Assembly: GCF_030294985.1 (NCBI RefSeq)
Contig: NZ_AP024718.1
Coordinates: 2,061,001 to 2,125,000 of the forward strand
Source of the DNA: Methylomarinovum tepidoasis
GTDB taxonomy: Bacteria > Pseudomonadota > Gammaproteobacteria > Methylococcales > Methylothermaceae
Length of the DNA stretch: 64,000 bases
Direction of reading: 5' to 3'
The translations under genes and the position numbers were made by a program. Each line of letters begins with the position of its first letter. Positions within the stretch are counted from its first letter, which is position 1. Below, piece by piece: positions 35,307 through 42,962 of this stretch. The notes under the pieces are model-generated. The model did not search any database and was not told the DNA's origin. It saw only the letters and a program-made list of their open reading frames with translations.

Positions 35307-37079
35307 TTACTCCTGACTCAGGTGATCGCCGAACCGTCCGGTCAGTTGCCGGGCGGCTTCCAGCGCGGCGTCGAGATCGAAACCCGGTGAGAATTCCAGG
35401 TCCCTCAGAACCTTCCGGTAGCGCTCGGGGCAGCGGGCCAGGGTGGTCTGGACCGGGTTGGCGGCGGTGTGGCCGAGGCCGCAATGGCTGGCGGCGAGAA
35501 TCGCACGCAGCTGTTCCAGCTCCTGGATGTCGCCGGCGGTGGCCCAGCCGCGCCGGACCTTTTCCAGCAGCCGCAGTTGCAACTGGGTTCCCACCCGGCA
35601 GGGAGTGCAGAAACCGCAGGATTCGTGGGCGAAAAAGCGGGCGAAGCGGTGGACGATGTCGATCAGATCACGGCCGGTCCCGAACACCATGAAGGAACCG
35701 CCGGTGCCCAGATCCTCGTAGGCGATCCTGCGACCATATTCCGGCGGATGGACGAAGGTTCCCGAAGGGCCGCCCACCTGCACTCCCAGGGTGTCGCCGG
35801 CGCCGCACAGATCCAGCACCTCGGCCACGGTGATGCCCAAAGGCACCTCGTAGATGCCGGGCCGGTCACAATCGCCGCTGACCGACAATACCTTGGTGCC
35901 CTTCGACTTCTCCGTCCCCACCTCGGCGAACCAGGCTCCGCCGCGGGCGGCGACGAGAGCCGCAGCGGCGAAGCTCTCGACGTTGTTGACCACCGTCGGC
36001 TGCCCCCACAGGCCGCAGGTGACCGGATAGGGCGGCCGATTGCGGGGGTGGGGCCGCACCCCCTCGATGGAATTGAGCAGGGCCGACTCCTCGCCGCAGA
36101 TGTAAGCCCCGGCGCCGACCACGATGTCGATGTCGAAGTGGAAATCCGCCAGGGCGCAGATGTTGCGGCCCACCAGCCCCTCGCGGCGGCGCCGGCGCAG
36201 GGCTTCCTCCAGCTGCGGCAGCAGCCATTGGTACTCGCCGCGCAGATACAGAAACCCCTGGCGGGCGCCGGTGACCAAGGCCGCCAGGGTCATGCCCTCG
36301 AACAGCTGATCGGCGTGGTGGCGCAGCAGCTCGCGGTCCTTGAAGGTGCCGGGCTCGCCCTCGTCGGCGTTGCAGACCACGTAATGCGCCCCCGGTGTCT
36401 GGCGGCAGTACTTCCATTTCAGGGCGGTGGGAAAGCCGGCCCCGCCCCGGCCCCGCAGCCCGGAAGCCTGTAGCTCGTCCAGCAACCACTCCGCCCCGCG
36501 GCGCAAAGCGGCGCGCAACCCGGCCCCCGACTGCCAGGCGCTGCCGAGCACCTTGTCCGGCTGGCGGAAGTTGGCCGCCACCTCGAACCACTCCGGCGGC
36601 CATTCCGCCACCGGCACCGCGGCTTCGATGCGTTCGGCGATGGCGTCGATCCGCGCCGGGGTCAGCCGGCCCAGGGGCAGGCCGTTGACCAGCAGCGCCG
36701 GTCCCTGGTCGCACAGCCCGGTGCAGGCGGTGGTGTCGACGCTGACCCGGCCGTCGGCGCGGCACTGACCGGGACCCACCCCCAGGCGCCCGCAGAGCCG
36801 CTGCATCAGTGCCTCGAAACCCTGGAAGGCGTCGATGACGCAGTCGCTGAAATAGATTTCGTAGTCGCCCCGGGGCCGGGTGTGAAGGAAGTGGTAGAAC
36901 TCGATCACCCCTTCCACCTGCGCCAGGGGCAGTCCGAAGGCTTCGGCCACCACCTGCTGGGCCGGACGGGGCACGTGATGACAGACCTGCTGGATCCGCC
37001 GCAGCACCACCAGTAGCCGCTGCGGGCGGGTGCCGTAGTCGGCAACGGCCTGTCTCGCGGTTTCGACCGGATCGTCCAT
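35307..37079 (-). CDS. hoxF: NAD-linked hydrogenase diaphorase subunit HoxF
   Basis: A 590-residue subunit that binds FMN and NAD(H) and reduces NAD+ with electrons from H2. The N-terminal about 150 residues are a NuoE/HoxE-like thioredoxin-fold domain. The NuoF-like part has the NADH/FMN-site glycine-rich GLRGRGGAGFPTALKW, the CNADEGEPGTFKDR motif, and the [4Fe-4S] ligands ESCGFCTPCRVG. No separate hoxE is present; the fused N-terminal domain fills that place, as in the Ralstonia soluble hydrogenase. In that domain the usual first cysteine pair is incomplete (SDCVID). The start is the ATG at 37079 with GGAGG just upstream. Confidence 0.95.
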   Translation of the reverse strand: MDDPVETARQAVADYGTRPQRLLVVLRRIQQVCHHVPRPAQQVVAEAFGLPLAQVEGVIEFYHFLHTRPRGDYEIYFSDCVIDAFQGFEALMQRLCGRLGVGPGQCRADGRVSVDTTACTGLCDQGPALLVNGLPLGRLTPARIDAIAERIEAAVPVAEWPPEWFEVAANFRQPDKVLGSAWQSGAGLRAALRRGAEWLLDELQASGLRGRGGAGFPTALKWKYCRQTPGAHYVVCNADEGEPGTFKDRELLRHHADQLFEGMTLAALVTGARQGFLYLRGEYQWLLPQLEEALRRRRREGLVGRNICALADFHFDIDIVVGAGAYICGEESALLNSIEGVRPHPRNRPPYPVTCGLWGQPTVVNNVESFAAAALVAARGGAWFAEVGTEKSKGTKVLSVSGDCDRPGIYEVPLGITVAEVLDLCGAGDTLGVQVGGPSGTFVHPPEYGRRIAYEDLGTGGSFMVFGTGRDLIDIVHRFARFFAHESCGFCTPCRVGTQLQLRLLEKVRRGWATAGDIQELEQLRAILAASHCGLGHTAANPVQTTLARCPERYRKVLRDLEFSPGFDLDAALEAARQLTGRFGDHLSQE

Positions 37080-37089
37080 AACGCCTCCT

Positions 37090-38094
37090 TCAGCAAATTC
37101 GCGGCAGCAGATCGCCTTCGGGCTGGTCGAGCAGACGCTGCCCCCCGAAAGCGGTGTGCAGGACCACCTGGGCCGGTGGCTCGACCACCTCGCCGACGAG
37201 AGCCGCTTCCCGGCCGTCCGCATGGCCGCGCAGCACCTCCAGGGCGGTTGCCGCCGCCTCGGCCGGCACCGCCGCCACCAGCCGCCCCTCGCAAGCCAGG
37301 TAGAGCGGATCGAACCCCAGCAATTCGCACAGGCCCCGCACCGCCTCGCGTACCGGTACGGCCGTCTCTTCCACGGCGATACCGAACCCGCAGGCGCGGC
37401 TCCATTCGTTCACCACCGCCGCCAGACCGCCCCGGGTGGGATCGCGCAAGGCGTGCACCGGCACCGCCGCCAGCAGGGACCGGACCAGATCGGTCAGGGG
37501 CCGGCAGTCGCTGACGATGCCGTGGGACAGGCCCAATTCCCCACGGGCGTCGAGCACCGCCGCCCCGTGATCCCCCACCGGCCCGCTGACCAGGATCCGA
37601 TCGCCGGGGCGCAGGCGCTCGGCCCCCAGCGCGATTCCCGCCGGAATCCGCCCCACCCCGCTGGTGGTGATGAACACCCCGTCCGCAGCCCTACGGGGCA
37701 CCACCTTGGTGTCACCGGTGACGATCCGCACCCCGGCCTCGTCGGCGGCGCGTTTTATGGATTCGACGATGCGGCGCAGCTCGGCCAGCGCCAGCCCCTC
37801 CTCCAGGATGAAGGCGGTGCTGAGGCATTCGGGCACCGCGCCCGCCACCGCCAGGTCGTTCACCGTACCGCACACCGCCAGCCGGCCGATGTCGCCACCG
37901 GGAAAGAAAGGCGGATCGACCACGAAGGCGTCGGTGGTCAGGGCGATGCGGCCGGTGCCGGACTCCAGCCGGGCGGCGTCCTCTAGCCGCGCCAACTCGG
38001 GATCGGCGAAGGTCTTCAGAAACAGGTCGCGGATCAACCGTTCCATCGCCAGACCGCCGCTGCCGTGGGCCAGGGTGAGGCACGCCCCGCTCAT
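37090..38094 (-). CDS. hypE: Hydrogenase maturation protein HypE
   Basis: A 334-residue enzyme that dehydrates the carbamoylated C-terminal cysteine received from HypF into a thiocyanate, the source of the active-site cyanide ligands. It starts LTLAHGSGGLAMERLI, has the ATP-binding ALTTDAFVVDPPFFPGGDIG, and ends PRIC, the required terminal Cys. The ATG overlaps the hypD stop (ATGA). A longer open frame upstream (to 39021) is only hypD read in another frame. Confidence 0.95.
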   Translation of the reverse strand: MSGACLTLAHGSGGLAMERLIRDLFLKTFADPELARLEDAARLESGTGRIALTTDAFVVDPPFFPGGDIGRLAVCGTVNDLAVAGAVPECLSTAFILEEGLALAELRRIVESIKRAADEAGVRIVTGDTKVVPRRAADGVFITTSGVGRIPAGIALGAERLRPGDRILVSGPVGDHGAAVLDARGELGLSHGIVSDCRPLTDLVRSLLAAVPVHALRDPTRGGLAAVVNEWSRACGFGIAVEETAVPVREAVRGLCELLGFDPLYLACEGRLVAAVPAEAAATALEVLRGHADGREAALVGEVVEPPAQVVLHTAFGGQRLLDQPEGDLLPRIC

Positions 38095-39200
38095 GCCGCC
38101 CGCCTGCGGTAACGGTACCAGGCGGCGCAGGCCCCTTCGGAGGACACCATCAGCGCCCCCAGCGGGCTTTCCGGCCGGCAGCGGTTGCCGAAATGGGGGC
38201 ACTGGCCGGGGCGTAGCCGGCCCTTGAGAACCTCCCCGCAGGGCAGCGTCTCCGCCTCGCTGGCGCCCTCGCCCGCCAGGCCGAAACGACGTTCGGCGTC
38301 GAAGGCGGCGTAGGCCGGACGCAGCCGCAGGGACGAGTCCGGGATCGCCCCCAGGCCGCGCCAGGCCGCCTGCGGCGCCGGCTCGAACACTTGTTCGATG
38401 GCCTCCAAGGCCGCCGGATTGCCCGCCGCGGTCACCGCCCGGCGGTACTGGTTTTCCAGTTCGCACCGTCCTTCGAGCCGTTGCTGTAGCAGCAGCGCCA
38501 AGGACTGGAGCAGGTCCAGTGGCTCGAAACCGGAGACGACGATGGGGAGCCGGTACTCGCCGGCGACGAAGGCGAACGCCCCGGCGCCCACCACCGTGCA
38601 CACGTGACCGGGGGCGACGATGCCGTCCAGGTGCAGATCGGGATCGTCGAGCAGGGTGCGCAGAACCTGAGGCGAGGTGATGTGCTGGCACAGGACCGAG
38701 AAGTTGGCGACTCCCTCGGCGGCGGCCTGCAGCACGGTGAAGGCGGTGGCCGGGGCGGTGGTCTCGAAACCGACGGCGAAGAACACCACCTGCCGCCGCG
38801 GTTCGCGGCGGGCCAGCGCCAGCGCGTCGAGGGGCGAATAGACCACGCGCACGTCCGCCCCCTGCCCCCGCACCGACTGCAGGCTGGCAGCGGTGCCCGG
38901 CACCCGCAGCACGTCGCCGAAGGTGGTCAGGATCACCTCCGGCCGCCGGGCCAGCTCCACGGCCGCATCGATGCGCTCGCGCGGCAACACGCACACCGGA
39001 CAGCCGGGACCGTGGACCCATTCGAGGGTGTCGGGCAGAAGATCGTGGAGGCCGTAACGGTAGATGGCGTGGGTGTGGCCGCCGCAGAACTCCATGATCT
39101 GCAGCGGCCGGGCCGGGGCGAGGCGGGCCAGCGATTCCCGGATGCGGGCGGTCACCCGGCGGACGGCCACCGGATCGCGGTATTCATCCAGATGGCGCAT
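38091..39200 (-). CDS. hypD: Hydrogenase maturation protein HypD
   Basis: A 369-residue [4Fe-4S] scaffold protein that assembles the Fe(CN)2CO unit together with HypC. Conserved elements: MEFCGGHTHAIYRYG, HGPGCPVCVLP, FFAVGFETTAPATA and the C-terminal cluster cysteines in LPCGEVLKG and QCPHFGNRC. It overlaps hypC by 17 bp and hypE by 4 bp. Confidence 0.96.
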   Translation of the reverse strand: MRHLDEYRDPVAVRRVTARIRESLARLAPARPLQIMEFCGGHTHAIYRYGLHDLLPDTLEWVHGPGCPVCVLPRERIDAAVELARRPEVILTTFGDVLRVPGTAASLQSVRGQGADVRVVYSPLDALALARREPRRQVVFFAVGFETTAPATAFTVLQAAAEGVANFSVLCQHITSPQVLRTLLDDPDLHLDGIVAPGHVCTVVGAGAFAFVAGEYRLPIVVSGFEPLDLLQSLALLLQQRLEGRCELENQYRRAVTAAGNPAALEAIEQVFEPAPQAAWRGLGAIPDSSLRLRPAYAAFDAERRFGLAGEGASEAETLPCGEVLKGRLRPGQCPHFGNRCRPESPLGALMVSSEGACAAWYRYRRRAA

Positions 39201-39438
39201 CGGCTTCCAGTGCGCCGAGCAGTTCCAGGGTGCGCCGGGCCTCGGCTTCGTCGATGCGGCTGAGGGCGAAACCCACGTGGACGATCACCCAGTCACCGAC
39301 CAGATCGGCGCAGCGCTGCTCCGCTTCGAGCACGCAGGCGAGACTCACCTCGCGCACCACGCCGCCGATGTCCACCCGCACCAGCCGGCGCGTCTCGTCA
39401 GCGACGGCGATCACCTTTCCCGGAACCCCGAGACACAT
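39184..39438 (-). CDS. hypC: Hydrogenase assembly chaperone HypC
   Basis: An 84-residue chaperone that carries the Fe(CN)2CO unit with HypD and delivers it to HoxH. It starts MCLGVPGKV with the essential Cys2, and has VGDWVIVHVGFALSRID, typical of the family. It begins 4 bp after hypF and overlaps hypD. Confidence 0.96.
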   Translation of the reverse strand: MCLGVPGKVIAVADETRRLVRVDIGGVVREVSLACVLEAEQRCADLVGDWVIVHVGFALSRIDEAEARRTLELLGALEADAPSG

Positions 39439-39442
39439 GCCT

Positions 39443-41713
39443 TCATCCTCCTGCGGCGGCGATCAGGGCCTGGCCCAGGCTCAGGCCGCCGTCGTTGAGC
39501 GGCGCCTGCCGCGGAATCCAGACCCGCCAGCCCGATGCCTCCAGCCTATCCCGTACCGTTTCCAGAAGCAAGCGGTTCTGGAACACCCCGCCGCCGAGCA
39601 CCAGGGTGTCGCTCCCGGCAGGGCGCAGGCGTCCGATCAGGGAAACCCAGGCGAGCGCCAGCCCCCGATGGAAACGGCGGGCGACCGCGGCCTTCTCCAC
39701 CCCCCGCGCCAGATCGGCCAGCAGCGCCGACCACAGCGGCGCTGGGTCGAGCACGTTCCCGTCCACGGTGAAGGGATAGGCTCCCTCGTCATCGCTTTGC
39801 CAGGCCAGGTGTTCCAGCAGCGCCGCCGCTTGGCCTTCGTAGCTCTGACCGCCGGGGCACAGACCGAGGGCGGCGGCCACCGCATCGAACAACCGCCCGG
39901 TGGAGGATGCCGGCGGGCAGTTGAGCCCCTTCTCCAACAACGCCAGCAGCGCCTGCACCGGCAGGCCGCGCAGCACCGGCAGCGACCCCGGATCGAGACC
40001 GGCCTGCCACAGCTGTGCCACCAGGTTGCGCCAGGGTTCGGTCATGGCCTTGACGCCGCCCGGCAACGGCGTCGGCCGCAGCCACGCCAGCCGGCGGCAG
40101 CTTAGGTAATCGCCGTACAGCAGTTCCCCGCCCCAGAACGTGCCGTCACTCCCCCACCCCAGACCGTCGAGGATCAGCCCCATGACCGCCCCCCCGTCCT
40201 GCGGATGGCGGTATTCCGCCAGGCAGGCGGCCAGATGGGCGTGGTGGTGCTGGACCTCGGTGAGCGCCAGACCTTCGCTCCGGGCCCAGCGGCGCCCCCA
40301 TTTGCCGCTCAGATACTCCGGATGACGGTCCACCGCCACCTGGCGGGGCTGGAACCCGAACAGCGTCCGGTAATCGGCCAGGGCCTTTTGAAACCCGGCG
40401 AAGCTCCGGGCGTCCTCGAGATCCCCCAGATGCTGGGACAGGATCGCCCGCCCCCGGTGCAGCAGGCAGAACGTGGCCTTCAGCCCGCCGCCGAGGGCGA
40501 GGATACCGTCACGGCCTTCGAACCCTGGCGGCACCGACAGCGACAGCGGGGCCAGGCCGCGGGCGGCGCGCACCACCCGGACGGGGCCGGTGGCCGGCAG
40601 CACCACCGAATCGTCACAGCGGTGGACGATGTCGCGGTCGTGGAGCAGAAAGGCGTCGGCGATACCGGAAAGCGCCTCCAGAGCTTCGTCGTTGTCGGCG
40701 CACAGCGGCGCACCGCTGCGGTTGGCGGAGGTGAAAACCAACGGGGTGTCGAAACTCTCCAGCAGCAGATGGTGCAGCGCGGTGTAGGGAAGGATGAAAC
40801 CGAGGCGGCCGAGACCCGGAGCGACGGCCTCGGGAAGCGCGGTTTCCCCAAGGGCGTCGAGAAGCACGACCGGGGCCTCCGGCGCCGTCAGGGCGGCGGC
40901 CGCCTCGGGCGGAACCCGGGCGTAGCGGCGCACCACCGCCATATCGCGCGCCATCAGGGCGAAGGGTTTGTGGGGCCGGCGTTTGCGCGCCCGCAGCCGG
41001 GCGACGGCAGCGGCATCGGTGGCGTCGGCCAGCAGTTGAAAACCGCCGACGCCGCGGACGGCGACGATCTTCCCCTGCCTCAGCCAGGCGACGGTCTGGG
41101 CGATGGGATCGCCGGCGCACGCCGGCCGGGTCCAAAGCCTGGGACCGCAGACGGGACAGGCGATGGCCTCGGCGTGAAACCTGCGGTCGTCCGGGTCGTG
41201 GTATTCGCGCTCGCAGTCCCGGCACAGGGGAAAACGCCTGAGGCTGGTGTTGCGGCGTTCGTAAGGCAGACGCTCGATCACGCTGAAACGCGGGCCGCAG
41301 TCGGCGCAGTGGGTGAAGGGATAGCGATGGCGGCGGTTGGTAGGATCGCGAACTTCCACCATGCAGGCGTCGCACACCGCCACGTCCGGCGGCACGTTCG
41401 CCGCCGCGGCAGGCCGGCCCGGCAGGATACGAAAATCGACCGGCGGCACCCCGGCCAGGGCCTTCGTCCGTATCGCCTCGATCCTGGCCCGGGGCGGCGG
41501 TTCGGCCGGCAGACGGCGGCGAAACGCCCCCACCTGCACCGGGGCACCCCATACCTGGATGACCACCCGGCCGCCGTCGTTCCACACCCGTCCGCTCAGT
41601 CCCAGACGGCGGGCGAGCCGATACACCGCCGGGCGCATGCCGACTCCCTGGACCCGGCCCTCCACAAGGATTTCCATCCCCACCGGGGCGGGATTCCCGG
41701 TATCGAGATTCAC
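39443..41713 (-). CDS. hypF: Carbamoyltransferase HypF
   Basis: A 756-residue enzyme that turns carbamoyl phosphate and ATP into carbamoyl adenylate and places the carbamoyl group on HypE. Order: acylphosphatase domain (GRVQGVGMRPAVYRL), zinc-finger repeats (CDACMVEV, CADCGPRFS, CRDCEREY, CPVCGP), a YrdC-like domain (about 195-375; KRRPHKPFALM) and a Kae1-like domain with QHHHAHLAACLAEY and VLGGGVFQN. The start is the GTG at 41713, which overlaps the hypB stop (GTGA); an ATG at 41677 directly before the acylphosphatase motif is an alternative. Confidence 0.95.
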   Translation of the reverse strand: MNLDTGNPAPVGMEILVEGRVQGVGMRPAVYRLARRLGLSGRVWNDGGRVVIQVWGAPVQVGAFRRRLPAEPPPRARIEAIRTKALAGVPPVDFRILPGRPAAAANVPPDVAVCDACMVEVRDPTNRRHRYPFTHCADCGPRFSVIERLPYERRNTSLRRFPLCRDCEREYHDPDDRRFHAEAIACPVCGPRLWTRPACAGDPIAQTVAWLRQGKIVAVRGVGGFQLLADATDAAAVARLRARKRRPHKPFALMARDMAVVRRYARVPPEAAAALTAPEAPVVLLDALGETALPEAVAPGLGRLGFILPYTALHHLLLESFDTPLVFTSANRSGAPLCADNDEALEALSGIADAFLLHDRDIVHRCDDSVVLPATGPVRVVRAARGLAPLSLSVPPGFEGRDGILALGGGLKATFCLLHRGRAILSQHLGDLEDARSFAGFQKALADYRTLFGFQPRQVAVDRHPEYLSGKWGRRWARSEGLALTEVQHHHAHLAACLAEYRHPQDGGAVMGLILDGLGWGSDGTFWGGELLYGDYLSCRRLAWLRPTPLPGGVKAMTEPWRNLVAQLWQAGLDPGSLPVLRGLPVQALLALLEKGLNCPPASSTGRLFDAVAAALGLCPGGQSYEGQAAALLEHLAWQSDDEGAYPFTVDGNVLDPAPLWSALLADLARGVEKAAVARRFHRGLALAWVSLIGRLRPAGSDTLVLGGGVFQNRLLLETVRDRLEASGWRVWIPRQAPLNDGGLSLGQALIAAAGG

Positions 41714-42423
41714 CCCACCTCTGCGGCCGGCACCGGGCGTTGCGCCCGCAACCAGCCGTACCACTGCGCCATCCCCTCCCCGCTTTTGACCGACACCTGA
41801 AGAACCGGCACGCCGGGGCGCAGGCGGCGGGCGTGGTCGATACAGCGGTCCACGTCGAAGTCCACGTAAGGCAAAAGGTCGGTCTTGGTCAGCACCACCA
41901 GATCGGCGCTGTGGAACATGTGGGGGTACTTGAGGGGCTTGTCGTCTCCTTCGGTGACCGACAGCAGCACTACCCGGGCATGTTCCCCCAGATCGAAACC
42001 GGCCGGACAGACCAGATTGCCGACGTTCTCCACCCACACCACACTGCCGGGAGCCGGGTCGAGGTCGGCCAGGGCATGGCCCACCTGGTGGGCATCGAGG
42101 TGGCATCCCCTGCCGGTATTGATCTGCACGGCCGGAACGCCGCAGGCCCTGATGCGGTGGGCGTCCAGGGAGGTCTGCTGATCCCCTTCGATGACCGCGA
42201 ACGGCATCTCGGCCTGCAGGTCCTCCAAGGTCTGCACCAGCAGCGAGGTCTTGCCGGCCCCCGGGCTGGCCATCAGGTTGACCATCGTCACCTCGCGGTC
42301 CGCCAGCCACTTGCGGTTGGCGGCGGCATGGCGGTCGTTCTTGGCCAGCAGGTCCTTTTCGACCCTCACCCGCGTGGGGGATTCCTCAGAGGCACGGGCG
42401 TGACAACCGCAAGTGGCGCACAT
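41710..42423 (-). CDS. hypB: Hydrogenase nickel GTPase HypB
   Basis: A 237-residue GTPase that, with HypA, drives nickel insertion. The N-terminus has the high-affinity nickel motif CATCGC. GTPase motifs are visible: P-loop NLMASPGAGKTSLL, EGDQQTS, and TKTDLL. There is no histidine-rich stretch, so it probably does not store nickel. The ATG overlaps the stop of the preceding gene by one base (TGATG). Confidence 0.95.
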   Translation of the reverse strand: MCATCGCHARASEESPTRVRVEKDLLAKNDRHAAANRKWLADREVTMVNLMASPGAGKTSLLVQTLEDLQAEMPFAVIEGDQQTSLDAHRIRACGVPAVQINTGRGCHLDAHQVGHALADLDPAPGSVVWVENVGNLVCPAGFDLGEHARVVLLSVTEGDDKPLKYPHMFHSADLVVLTKTDLLPYVDFDVDRCIDHARRLRPGVPVLQVSVKSGEGMAQWYGWLRAQRPVPAAEVG

Positions 42424-42890
42424 CAGCCTTCCCCGCGTCTGCGTTTTTCCAGCTCCTCGCGGGCCTTGCGCGCCAGTTCCATGTAGCGCTGGCGCAGCAG
42501 CAGCAGTTCCTCCTCCTCCATCTCCTCCAGATCGAGCAGCATGTTTTCGGCGGTGTCGACCGCCCGGATCAGTTCGTCGAGCTTGATCTGGATCGCGTCG
42601 GTGTCGCGGTTCTGGGTGTGCTGGATGATGAACACCATCAGGAACGTGACGATGGTGGTGGCGGTGTTGATGATGAGTTGCCAGGTGTCGCTGAAGCCGA
42701 AGAACGGCCCGCTCAGCATCCAGACGAGAATGATGAAGATGGCCAGATTGAAGGCGAGAGGCCGGCCGGCCAGGCGCGAGGCGAAACGGGCGAAACGGTC
42801 GAAGCGAGCGTTCCAGGCGCGGGTATCGATGCCCCACTGATCGAGCAGGCGTTCCAAAGCGTTCATCGGGCTGTCTTGCGGTGCCGGCAT
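42423..42890 (-). CDS. Low-affinity iron permease (Fet4)-family membrane protein
   Basis: A 155-residue protein with two hydrophobic helices (about 44-62 and 72-90) and a long acidic, coiled-coil C-terminus. FNLAIFIILVWMLSGPFFGFSDTWQLIINTATTI (key part WQLIINTATTI) followed by FIIQHTQNRD is the bacterial signature of this family. Bacterial members are named from sequence only and transport is unproven. A strong GAGGAGG precedes the ATG. It heads the hyp/hox cluster, joined to hypB by TGATG, so it may serve metal supply for the hydrogenase (inference). Confidence 0.8.
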   Translation of the reverse strand: MPAPQDSPMNALERLLDQWGIDTRAWNARFDRFARFASRLAGRPLAFNLAIFIILVWMLSGPFFGFSDTWQLIINTATTIVTFLMVFIIQHTQNRDTDAIQIKLDELIRAVDTAENMLLDLEEMEEEELLLLRQRYMELARKAREELEKRRRGEG

Positions 42891-42932
42891 AGCGTCTCCT
42901 CCTCAGGATTTCTCGATCGGTTTTATACGGAC

Positions 42933-42962
42933 ACCATAGCCGATTTGCCTCGTTCGGCTCAA
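42933..42962 (-). promoter_or_regulatory. Candidate promoter of the hyp/hox cluster
   Basis: On the minus strand TTGAGC (42962-42957) and TATGGT (42938-42933) are spaced by 18 bp, upstream of the first gene at 42890. The -35 box overlaps the stop codon of the glutamate dehydrogenase gene. A TATAAA at 42927-42922 is an alternative -10 but lacks a good -35. Read-through from the gdh side is also possible. Confidence 0.3.

Noticed and set aside
38095-39021. Apparent 5' extension of hypE to 39021
   Set aside because: The extension is hypD read in another frame. The hypE family start MSGACLTLAHGSGG at 38094 overlaps the hypD stop, which explains the gene fully.
39443-42310. Apparent 955-residue HypF extending to 42310
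   Set aside because: The first 199 codons are hypB out of frame. Conserved HypF sequence begins just after the GTG at 41713.
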